Source: Clostridiales bacterium UBA6468 (lineage in GTDB: Bacteria; Bacillota; Clostridia; Oscillospirales; Oscillospiraceae). Taken from it: DNA of 12,288 nucleotides. Shown here one piece after another: positions 6,565 to 12,288 of this stretch. The first letter of the stretch is position 1. Each line of letters begins with the position of its first letter. The DNA lies in NCBI GenBank assembly GCA_002436765.1, contig DJNI01000070.1, positions 3,965 through 16,252 on the forward strand, in the 5' to 3' direction. The translations under genes and the position numbers were made by a program. The notes beneath the pieces are model-generated. The model was not told where the DNA came from. It saw only the letters and a program-made list of their open reading frames with translations, and did not search any database.

Positions 6565-7977
6565 TTACAGCCCAAGCGCTTCCCGCCAGATGCGGATGTA
6601 GGTTCTGGCCTGGGACTGGGTTTCGCCCTCGGCGGCCATGCGGAGCAGCGGCTCCGTGCCGGAGAAGCGGCAGATGACCCAGCTTCCGTCGGTAAAGTAG
6701 ACCTTGCAGCCGTCGGTGCGGTTGATCTTCTCCACGGCATTGCCGAAGTCCGGCACCTCCAGCTTTACGAACAGCTTCTCCTGAAGCTCCGCCTTCCGCG
6801 CCTGGGTCATGGTGAAGGCGGCGTCCTCGTAATACAGCATTCCGTATTTGTCGGTGATCTCCTGATACAGCTGAGATACGGACTTGCCGGTGACGGCCAG
6901 CATTTCCACCAGCAGCGCGGCGGCGTAAATGCCGTCCTTGCCCGCGATGTGACCCCGGACGGCCAGACCGCCGGAGGACTCGCCGCCGATGACGGCGTCG
7001 GTCTGCGCCATCTTGGCGGAAATGTACTTAAAGCCCACGGGGACTTCGTAGCACTGCTGCCCCATGTCCTTGGCCACCCGATCCAGCAGGTGGGTGGTGG
7101 AATTGTTGCGCACGCAGGGGCCCGACCAGCCCCGGTATTTCAGCAGGTAGTAGTAAAGCAGGACCAGCAGGGTGTTGGGATGGAGGAACGCGCCCTTCTC
7201 GTCGATGACGCCTAAGCGGTCGGCGTCGCCGTCGGTGGCAATGCCCAGATTGCAGCCGTTGTCCACCACGTAGTTGCTCAGCAGCTTCAGGGTGTCGGCG
7301 CTGGGGGCGGGCATCTTGCCGCCGAAGAGGGTGTCGTGCTGCTCGTGGATCACGTCCACGTCACACCGGCAGGTCAGCAGAATGGTCCTGAGGCTGCTCT
7401 GGCTGACGCCGTACATGGGGTCGATGGCGATGCGCAGATGGGCGCGCTTGATCTTCTTGGTGTCCACCACCTGCAGGATGCTGTCGATATACTCGTTGAA
7501 GGGGTAGCCCTCCCGGATCAGACCCATGTCCATGGCCTGGTCGTAATCGATGGACTTGACGTCCTCGGGCTTGAGCAGGGCGATCTGCGCCTCGATCTTT
7601 CCGGTGACGACCTGATCGGCGTCCCGGCCGCCGGCGGTGAAGACCTTGATGCCGTTGTAGATCGCGGGGTTGTGGCTGGCGGTGACGGCCAGACCGTAAG
7701 GGGTCTTCATCTGCTTGACGGTGAACATGATCAGCGGGGTGGGGGAGGAACGGGCGACCACAAAGACGTGGAACCCATAGCCCGCAAGGACTTCCGCCGC
7801 CCAGTGGGCGGATTCCTTGGACAGGAAGCGCCGGTCGTAGCCCACACAGATCCCCTTGCCGGCGTGACCTTCCAGCAGCATCAGCTTGCACAGGCCGGCG
7901 ACCACCAGACGGATATTCTCCTTGGTGAACTCGTCCGCGATGATCGCCCGCCATCCACCGGTACCAAATTTAATCAT
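6565..7977 (-). CDS. Phosphohexomutase (phosphoglucomutase/phosphomannomutase family), probable GlcNAc-1-P mutase
   Basis: Alpha-D-phosphohexomutase of 470 residues with all four active-site elements: phosphoserine loop TASHNP at 99-104 (Ser101), metal loop DGDADR at 249-254, sugar-specificity loop GGESSGG at 331-337, and phosphate-binding RFSGTEP at 437-443. The start MIKFGTGGWRA is typical of this shorter group; AGGAG (complement of 7988-7992) lies 10 nt upstream, with AAGG touching the ATG. The family interconverts hexose 1- and 6-phosphates. The neighbour upstream on the same strand is a chitobiose-type phosphorylase, whose product would be GlcNAc-1-P. As I recall, the Vibrio (GlcNAc)2 operon pairs the same two families. 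I therefore infer conversion of GlcNAc-1-P to GlcNAc-6-P, though glucose or mannose phosphate remains possible. Confidence 0.93.
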   Translation of the reverse strand: MIKFGTGGWRAIIADEFTKENIRLVVAGLCKLMLLEGHAGKGICVGYDRRFLSKESAHWAAEVLAGYGFHVFVVARSSPTPLIMFTVKQMKTPYGLAVTASHNPAIYNGIKVFTAGGRDADQVVTGKIEAQIALLKPEDVKSIDYDQAMDMGLIREGYPFNEYIDSILQVVDTKKIKRAHLRIAIDPMYGVSQSSLRTILLTCRCDVDVIHEQHDTLFGGKMPAPSADTLKLLSNYVVDNGCNLGIATDGDADRLGVIDEKGAFLHPNTLLVLLYYYLLKYRGWSGPCVRNNSTTHLLDRVAKDMGQQCYEVPVGFKYISAKMAQTDAVIGGESSGGLAVRGHIAGKDGIYAAALLVEMLAVTGKSVSQLYQEITDKYGMLYYEDAAFTMTQARKAELQEKLFVKLEVPDFGNAVEKINRTDGCKVYFTDGSWVICRFSGTEPLLRMAAEGETQSQARTYIRIWREALGL

Positions 7978-8110
7978 CCTTGTTTTTCTCCTCTCCCGGC
8001 TTTTCGCCGGATAAAATTCGATTTAGACAGACCAAATTGCAGCTTCCCCGCCGGAAAGATTTTCACACGTGCCGGAGGGATATGCAGCACCTCAAAAAAG
8101 CCTCGCAGAG

Positions 8111-8286
8111 TTTGCCGCCCGCAGGCGGCAAATAACGTCAGATCATTTTTCGTCAGGGCGTGTACCTGACGAAAAAATACCTTACAGGCTGCGAAGTGTG
8201 CGAGTTGGCCGCCTGCGGCGGCCAAGGAGTGCGCGCAGCAGACTGCAAGCCCCTTTGTTCCAAAAGGCCAACGGCCTTTTGGAACA
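8111..8286. repeat. Array of four near-perfect hairpins between mutase and phosphorylase
   Basis: The 314-bp gap 7978-8291 holds no credible gene. It contains four inverted repeats: TTTGCCGCC/GGCGGCAAA (8111-8119, 8124-8132, loop 4); TTTTTCGTCAGG/CCTGACGAAAAA (8146-8157, 8165-8176, loop 7); TTGGCCGCC/GGCGGCCAA (8205-8213, 8217-8225, loop 3); and TGTTCCAAAAGGCC/GGCCTTTTGGAACA (8256-8269, 8273-8286, loop 3). The first and third are related and both follow a GAG triplet. The last is only 5 nt past the phosphorylase stop. A further short stem, CCGGC/GCCGG near 7997, lies in the mutase leader. No matching promoter for the mutase was found in this gap. Confidence 0.7.
8256..8286 (-). terminator. 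Probable terminator of the GH94 gene
   Basis: A 14-bp perfect stem with a 3-nt loop lies 5 nt beyond the GH94 stop. On the - strand the stem is preceded by AAAGC and followed by AAAGGGG, with no U-tract. It may therefore pause transcription, process or stabilise the mRNA rather than terminate fully, leaving read-through to the mutase possible. Confidence 0.45.
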
Positions 8287-8291
8287 GCTTT

Positions 8292-10673
8292 TTAGCCCAT
8301 GACGACTTCCACGTCGCACACCGCGCCCACGGGCAGCACAGGCAGCTTGCGAACCTGCCTGCCGTTCATGGTGATGCTCCTGACGCCCTTTTCCACGGCG
8401 TCGGGGTTGGCTACATGGATGTGGTACTCCGCGCCGCGCCACTTCCGGCTGACGGAAAATTCCTTCCAGTCGGCGGGGATGCAGGGATCGACGGTGATGC
8501 CGTCGAAGTCCGGACGGATGCCCAGCATGTACTGAGTCGCCGCGAAGTAAGCCCAGCCGGAGGAACCGGTCATGAAGGGATGACGCGCCCGGCCGTAGGC
8601 GGTGTGATCCTTGCCCACCACGAACTGGCAGTAGGCGTAAGGCTCGGACTGGCGAACCTCGATGATGTCGTTTTGCAGTGCCGGACACAGGGCGTTGTAG
8701 AACTTCATCGCCCGGCTGCCGCGACCCAGAATGGCCTCGGCGCACCACGCCCAGGGATTGGGATGGCTGAACACGGCGCCGTTTTCCTTCAGACCCGGAT
8801 ACACCCGGGTGACGAAGCCGATGCTGTCGTCGGGGGTGGTAAAGCAGGGGGCGTTGAGCATCAGGCCGTAGGGGGTGTACAGATATTCGTCCACGCTGTC
8901 CATGGCGGAGATGCCATGCTCGCGGTCGGCAACACCGGAAAGCACGGCCCAGGTGTTGCTCTCCATATGCACCCGTCCTTCGGTGTCCGCCTGGGTGCCG
9001 ATTTTGCGGTTTCCGGCGGTGATGCCGCGGATGTACCATTTGCCGTCCCAGAGGACGGACTCGCTGACTTTCTTGACATGCTCCGCGATTTTGGTATATT
9101 CGGCGGCGTCCTCCGTTTCCCCCAGCTCCTCGGCCAGGGCGACAAAGTTCCGGAGCGCCCAGTGGTGCAGGAAGCTGACCATGGCGCTTTCGCCGCCGCC
9201 CAGGTTCAGACAGTCGTTCCAGTCGGCGCGCAGGCCCTTGCAGATGCCGTTGATGCCCACCTGCCGGGCGGAGAAGTCCAGAATGCGCTTCATATGCTCG
9301 TAGACCGTGCCCTCGCCGCCGTCGGCGTAGGTCACCACCTGACGGGCAAAGGCCATGTCGCCGGTCTCCCGGATGTACTGGACGATGGCGGTCACCAGCC
9401 ACAGGGCGTCGTCGGCGCAGGCGTCCTTCAGGCCGTGGACGATCTGACTCTTATCCGGGGTGGGAACCACCGTGGGGGACTTGAAGGACTGGGGCTTTTC
9501 CTCCGGCTCGAACCAGCGGGGCTCGAACAGGTGCAGGCCGTAGCCCTCCTTCGTCAGCGCACGCAGCAGCTCGATGATGCGGCTGCGGCACTTGTCGGGG
9601 TTGGAATGGGGGATCGTCATGGCGTCCTGGGCGGTGTCCCGGTAGCCAAGGCCGGTTCGGCCGCCCACCTCGATGAAGGAGGTGAACCGGGAGAACATGA
9701 CGTTGATCTCGCTCTGATACAGGTTCCAGATGTTCAGCTCGGTGTTCATGCCCTCGTTGGGGGTGGACACCTGTAAGCAGCCGAGCTTGTTGTCCCAGAA
9801 TTTTTGCAAACGGGCAAAGTCCTCGTCGGCTCTGGCCTGGGTGTACTTCCGGCGCATTTTCTTGCCGGCTTCGATGCCGCCCTCGCCCAGGAGGAACAGG
9901 AGGCGGGTCTCTTCGCCGGGCTGGAGGGTGATGCTCTTTTGCAGGACGCCGCAGTGATTGCCGCCCTTTTCGGTGGAGCCGCCGCACACGCCGGTCTCCA
10001 CCGCCAACGGATTGCGTTCGGTGCGGTAGCCGCCGATAAAGCTGTCGCGCACACTGTCAAAGCCCTTCGGGGTAAAATCGGAGGTGAAGAACTGATAGCC
10101 GTCCTCTTCGTAGTGGAGCTCGTTCTCAATGACGCCGTCTTCATACCGGCTGCCGGTGGCGTACAGGCTCATCTGGAAGTTTTTGTTGTCCATGTCCACC
10201 TGGTGGAAGCTGAATTCCAGATAGGAGAATACGGAAAGGTGCCGTACCTGACCGGAATCGTTGCGCAGCCTCACGTCCCAGATCTCCACCGGGTCGTCCA
10301 TGGCGACGAAGAGCTTCTGCTCGGCGTCGATGCCGGAGTAATCGGAATGATACTTGATGTAGCTCAGGCCGTGGCGGCAGGAGAAATGCTCCTTTGGCTT
10401 GCCCACGGGCTGCCAGGAGATGCTCCAGTAGTCGCCGGTGTCCTGATCCCGCAGGTACACGTAGTGGCCGGGGCCGTCCATGGGAATGCCGTTGGGACGG
10501 AACCGGGTGATGCGATGGTATTCAGGAGTTTTGTACAGCAGGTATCCCCCCGCCGTGTGGTTGAATACGCCATACATGTCCTTGATGCCGATGTAGTTTG
10601 TCCAGGAAACGGGAACGTCTACCCGATCGATGACGTATTCCCGATGCTCATTGTCGAAGTACCCATAACGCAT
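8292..10673 (-). CDS. chbP: GH94 phosphorylase, probable N,N'-diacetylchitobiose phosphorylase
   Basis: Intracellular glycoside phosphorylase of 793 residues, the normal GH94 length. The N-terminal beta-sandwich starts MRYGYFDNEHREYVI. Next come HYVYLRDQDTGDYWSISW at 70-87, GGRTGLGYRDTAQDAMTIPH at 337-356, SPTVVPTP at 399-406, and the general-acid region RADWNDCLNLGGGES at 482-496. It ends with the GH94-typical DPCIPADWKEF and VVMG. These blocks match what I recall of Vibrio chitobiose phosphorylase better than clostridial cellobiose phosphorylase, which lacks SPTVVPTP and reads differently around RDTAQDA. Expected reaction: (GlcNAc)2 plus phosphate to GlcNAc-1-P plus GlcNAc. I chose ATG 10673, 7 nt after GGAGG; an upstream in-frame reading to 10811 runs through the promoter. 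It is divergent from GH18, and the mutase is downstream. Cellobiose or another beta-glucoside remains an alternative. Confidence 0.93.
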   Translation of the reverse strand: MRYGYFDNEHREYVIDRVDVPVSWTNYIGIKDMYGVFNHTAGGYLLYKTPEYHRITRFRPNGIPMDGPGHYVYLRDQDTGDYWSISWQPVGKPKEHFSCRHGLSYIKYHSDYSGIDAEQKLFVAMDDPVEIWDVRLRNDSGQVRHLSVFSYLEFSFHQVDMDNKNFQMSLYATGSRYEDGVIENELHYEEDGYQFFTSDFTPKGFDSVRDSFIGGYRTERNPLAVETGVCGGSTEKGGNHCGVLQKSITLQPGEETRLLFLLGEGGIEAGKKMRRKYTQARADEDFARLQKFWDNKLGCLQVSTPNEGMNTELNIWNLYQSEINVMFSRFTSFIEVGGRTGLGYRDTAQDAMTIPHSNPDKCRSRIIELLRALTKEGYGLHLFEPRWFEPEEKPQSFKSPTVVPTPDKSQIVHGLKDACADDALWLVTAIVQYIRETGDMAFARQVVTYADGGEGTVYEHMKRILDFSARQVGINGICKGLRADWNDCLNLGGGESAMVSFLHHWALRNFVALAEELGETEDAAEYTKIAEHVKKVSESVLWDGKWYIRGITAGNRKIGTQADTEGRVHMESNTWAVLSGVADREHGISAMDSVDEYLYTPYGLMLNAPCFTTPDDSIGFVTRVYPGLKENGAVFSHPNPWAWCAEAILGRGSRAMKFYNALCPALQNDIIEVRQSEPYAYCQFVVGKDHTAYGRARHPFMTGSSGWAYFAATQYMLGIRPDFDGITVDPCIPADWKEFSVSRKWRGAEYHIHVANPDAVEKGVRSITMNGRQVRKLPVLPVGAVCDVEVVMG

Positions 10674-10710
10674 AAGATTACCTCCGCCTGATTTGGGATT
10701 TTTCACAATG

Positions 10711-10739
10711 AGTATATCAGAAAAGCAGCGGCTTGAAAA
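10711..10739 (-). promoter_or_regulatory. Sigma-A-like promoter for GH94
   Basis: On the - strand, TTTTCA (complement of 10734-10739; 4 of 6 consensus) is followed after exactly 17 nt by TATACT (complement of 10711-10716; 5 of 6). This is about 38 nt upstream of the GH94 start. The weak -35 next to a conserved box suggests activator dependence. Confidence 0.7.
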
Positions 10740-10740
10740 G

Positions 10741-10751
10741 GTCTGAAAATG
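10741..10751 (-). promoter_or_regulatory. Putative regulator box, GH94 side
   Basis: Read on the - strand the sequence is CATTTTCAGAC. It ends 1 nt before the GH94 promoter -35. The same box (CAATTTCAGAC, 10 of 11 identical) occupies the same position at the divergent promoter, so a shared regulator is likely. The regulator itself is not in the window. Confidence 0.6.
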
Positions 10752-10771
10752 CAGCTTCTTGCCTGTGGTTG

Positions 10772-10790
10772 CACTTTGTTCCCCAAAGTG
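10772..10790. promoter_or_regulatory. Central inverted repeat, candidate operator
   Basis: CACTTTG at 10772-10778 and CAAAGTG at 10784-10790 form a perfect 7-bp inverted repeat around TTCCC. It lies between the two divergent promoters and overlaps neither. The size and symmetry suit a dimeric DNA-binding protein; a hairpin role is unlikely as it is upstream of both transcription starts. Confidence 0.55.
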
Positions 10791-10792
10791 AA

Positions 10793-10803
10793 CAATTTCA
10801 GAC
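10793..10803 (+). promoter_or_regulatory. Putative regulator box, GH18 side
   Basis: CAATTTCAGAC ends 1 nt before the TTGACA of the GH18 promoter, the same spacing as its counterpart at the GH94 promoter. The two boxes face outward along each direction of transcription. Confidence 0.6.
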
Positions 10804-10804
10804 T

Positions 10805-10833
10805 TTGACATCCGGATCGCGCCGGACTACAAT
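10805..10833 (+). promoter_or_regulatory. Near-consensus sigma-A promoter for GH18
   Basis: TTGACA (10805-10810, perfect consensus), a 17-nt spacer, and TACAAT (10828-10833, 5 of 6). Transcription would start around 10840, leaving a leader of about 25 nt before the ATG at 10865. Confidence 0.85.
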
Positions 10834-10864
10834 GGTAAAAGAATAAAAAAGGAGCGTGCCTATC

Positions 10865-11860
10865 ATGAAATACGATGTCATCGCCTACTGCTGGAACGAC
10901 GCCCTGGCGGGCTTCACCCGGGAGGACGCCCGGCGCCTGACCCATGTGAATCTGGCCTTCGGGCTGATCAAAGACGGGCTGCTGGATCTGCATCTGCTGA
11001 AATATCTCCGCCTGCTGCCAAAGCTGCGGGAATGGAATCCGGAAATGAAGATCGTCCTGTCCGTGGGCGGCTGGGGCGCGGACGGCTTCTCCCACATGGC
11101 CATGACGGAGGAAGGGCGCCGGAGGTTTGCCCGGTCCTGCCTGGACGCGGTGGAAAAATATAATCTGGACGGCATCGACATTGACTGGGAGTATCCCTGC
11201 AGCAACGCGGCGGGCATCGCCGCAGACCCCCGGGACAAGGAGAATTTCACCGCTCTGCTGAAGACTTTGCGGGGGTACTTGGGAGAAAAGCGTATCGTGT
11301 CCGTGGCCGTGGGGGCAAGCCGGCAGTGCATTGCGGATACCCAGATGGATAAGGTCGCGGAAATCGCGGACTATGTGCAGCTCATGACCTACGACATGGT
11401 GGACGGCACCCGCGCCGGACATCACGCGGCTCTCGGCGCGACCAAGGGCGACAAATCCGGTCTGAACACCCGGGACACGGTGGAAGCCTACCACCGGGCG
11501 GGCGTTCCCTATGAAAAAATCATCATCGGCGCGGCCTTCTACGGGCGGCATTTTGAAGTCACGTCCTCTGAAAATCACGGCCTTTTGCAGCCCTCCGGCG
11601 GCGGACTGCCCGGCCCCTCCTATGGGGAGATCACCCCGGAATATCTCCGGGAGAACAACTTTCAGGTGTACTGGGACGCCGATGCGGAGGCAAATTATCT
11701 GTGGAACGGCAAGACCTTCGTCAGCTACGAGTCGCCGAAAGCGGTGCGCCTGAAATGTGCATACGTCAAGGAAAAGGGGCTTCGCGGCATCATGTACTGG
11801 GAGCACGGAAGCGACCCCACCCGGGAACTGCTGGGCGCCATCGCAGACGAGATTCAATAA
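10865..11860 (+). CDS. GH18 chitinase-like glycosidase, no signal peptide
   Basis: Single-domain GH18 TIM-barrel enzyme of 331 residues. SVGGWG at 66-71 is strand 3. The catalytic motif LDGIDIDWE at 101-109 supplies the acid Glu109 and the preceding Asp residues. MTYDM at 174-178 supports the substrate acetamido group, and YWEHGSD near the C-terminus is the last barrel strand. The protein starts MKYDVIAYCW without a signal peptide, membrane segment or carbohydrate-binding module, so it should be cytoplasmic. GGAG at 10851-10854 lies 10 nt before ATG 10865; an in-frame GTG at 10856 would overlap the ribosome site. Divergent pairing with the chitobiose-type phosphorylase suggests it trims imported chitooligosaccharides. 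Endo-N-acetylglucosaminidase action on imported N-glycan cores is an alternative. Confidence 0.9.
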   Translation: MKYDVIAYCWNDALAGFTREDARRLTHVNLAFGLIKDGLLDLHLLKYLRLLPKLREWNPEMKIVLSVGGWGADGFSHMAMTEEGRRRFARSCLDAVEKYNLDGIDIDWEYPCSNAAGIAADPRDKENFTALLKTLRGYLGEKRIVSVAVGASRQCIADTQMDKVAEIADYVQLMTYDMVDGTRAGHHAALGATKGDKSGLNTRDTVEAYHRAGVPYEKIIIGAAFYGRHFEVTSSENHGLLQPSGGGLPGPSYGEITPEYLRENNFQVYWDADAEANYLWNGKTFVSYESPKAVRLKCAYVKEKGLRGIMYWEHGSDPTRELLGAIADEIQ

Positions 11861-11870
11861 GATGAAAATT

Positions 11871-11898
11871 GCGGGCGGCTCCGTCAGGAGCCGCCCGC
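11871..11898. terminator. Bidirectional terminator between GH18 and hisS
   Basis: GCGGGCGGCTCC 11871-11882 pairs perfectly with GGAGCCGCCCGC 11887-11898 (12 bp, GTCA loop). The - side is followed by AATTTTCAT and the + side by CGGCCGTTATTTTT. It lies 10 nt after the GH18 stop and 6 nt after the hisS stop, so it can close both convergent genes. Confidence 0.85.
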
Positions 11899-11904
11899 CG
11901 GCCG

Positions 11905-12288
11905 TTATTTTTCCAGAATCAGCGTCCCGGCCTCCGCGTCCAGCGCCGATTTGATGTGATCGGCGGCCTCGCCGGGGGTGAGCTTTAACTGCTCGCCGGT
12001 CTTCATGTTCTTGACGCTGCACTTGCCCTCCGCGATCTCGTCCTCCCCCAGAAGAACGGCGAAGGGAACCTTCAGCTTGTCGGCGTAGGCCATTTTCTGC
12101 TTGAACTTCTTCTGCTCACAGTACAGCTGTACCCGCAGCCCGGAAGAGCGCAGTGTCTCCGCCAGCGCGATGGCCGGGGCAATGTCTCCCATGGGCAGCA
12201 CCAGCGCGTCCGCAGGGGCGCTGGGCAGCTCAGGATTCAGAAGACCCTGCTCGTCCAGAACGTAGAACAGCCGGGTCAGGCCGATGGA
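11905..12288 (-). CDS. hisS: Histidyl-tRNA synthetase, C-terminal part (partial)
   Basis: The last 127 codons of a class II aminoacyl-tRNA synthetase; the gene continues beyond the window edge. The first visible residues SIGLTRLFYVLDE are motif 3 with the ATP-binding arginine, in the form typical of HisRS. Next is the anticodon-binding domain: VLPMGD, a helix with AIALAETLRSSGLRV, then KMAYADKLKVPFAVLLGEDE and GKCSVKNMKTGEQ, ending LILEK. It attaches histidine to tRNA-His in the cytoplasm. It is an essential housekeeping gene, convergent with GH18, and marks the end of the sugar-utilisation locus. No promoter or start can be seen. Confidence 0.88.
   Translation of the reverse strand, partial: SIGLTRLFYVLDEQGLLNPELPSAPADALVLPMGDIAPAIALAETLRSSGLRVQLYCEQKKFKQKMAYADKLKVPFAVLLGEDEIAEGKCSVKNMKTGEQLKLTPGEAADHIKSALDAEAGTLILEK

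Noticed and set aside
7978..8060. Promoter for the mutase in its immediate leader
   Set aside because: TTGGTC is present on the - strand but no -10 hexamer lies at a suitable distance.
7974..8225. Small - strand open frame in the hairpin array
   Set aside because: It runs through three perfect hairpins and overlaps the mutase start; the composition is dictated by the repeats.
8111..8286. CRISPR array
   Set aside because: The repeats are individual palindromes of different sequence and spacing, not identical direct repeats with uniform spacers, and no cas genes are present.
8160..9776. Long + strand open frame of 538 codons opposite GH94
   Set aside because: An antisense shadow of a GC-rich gene: no ribosome site, no recognisable domain, and GH94 on the other strand is unambiguous.
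8292..10673. Cellobiose phosphorylase annotation
   Set aside because: Same family, but SPTVVPTP, HYVYLRDQDTGDYWSISW and GGRTGLGYRDTAQDA fit the chitobiose phosphorylase branch as I recall it; kept only as an alternative.

Overview
The window looks like chromosome from a GC-rich, low-GC-phylum-type anaerobe: a Clostridia member, probably of the gut Oscillospiraceae/Ruminococcaceae kind. This is inferred from strong AGGAGG-type ribosome sites, the style of the TcdA, MATE and HisRS proteins, GC-rich hairpin terminators, and an intergenic hairpin repeat of a type I remember from gut Clostridia. No phage, IS transposase, CRISPR array or tRNA gene is visible.

Region 1 (1-2896, + strand) is a compact run of four genes. 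Two polar amino-acid ABC permeases overlap by 20 bp. Their ATPase follows almost without a gap, and 13 bp later comes a TcdA-type tRNA ct6A dehydratase. The substrate-binding protein is not in the window; it may lie upstream.

Region 2 (2897-4674) is a 365-bp non-coding stretch holding a 109-bp hairpin-rich repeat and a strong hairpin leader, then a MATE-family efflux transporter ending at a GC-rich terminator. Region 3 (4729-6397, - strand) has an HD-domain phosphohydrolase and then a strikingly AT-rich alpha/beta hydrolase of the prolyl-iminopeptidase type. That hydrolase looks horizontally acquired and is flanked by a 9-bp direct repeat.

Region 4 (6487-11898) is the most coherent system. 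It contains a phosphohexomutase (-), a GH94 phosphorylase (-) that reads as N,N'-diacetylchitobiose phosphorylase rather than cellobiose phosphorylase, and a divergent GH18 enzyme (+) without a signal peptide. The likely pathway is: imported chitooligosaccharide or chitobiose, trimming by GH18, phosphorolysis by GH94 to GlcNAc-1-P plus GlcNAc, then conversion of GlcNAc-1-P to GlcNAc-6-P by the mutase. The 191-bp divergent promoter region is unusually readable. It has two sigma-A-like promoters, and the same 11-bp box sits exactly 1 bp upstream of each -35 element. A separate inverted repeat lies between them, which suggests co-regulation. A 314-bp gap between mutase and phosphorylase holds four near-perfect hairpins in a row.

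Region 5 (11905-end, - strand) is the C-terminal part of histidyl-tRNA synthetase, convergent with GH18 across a shared bidirectional terminator.
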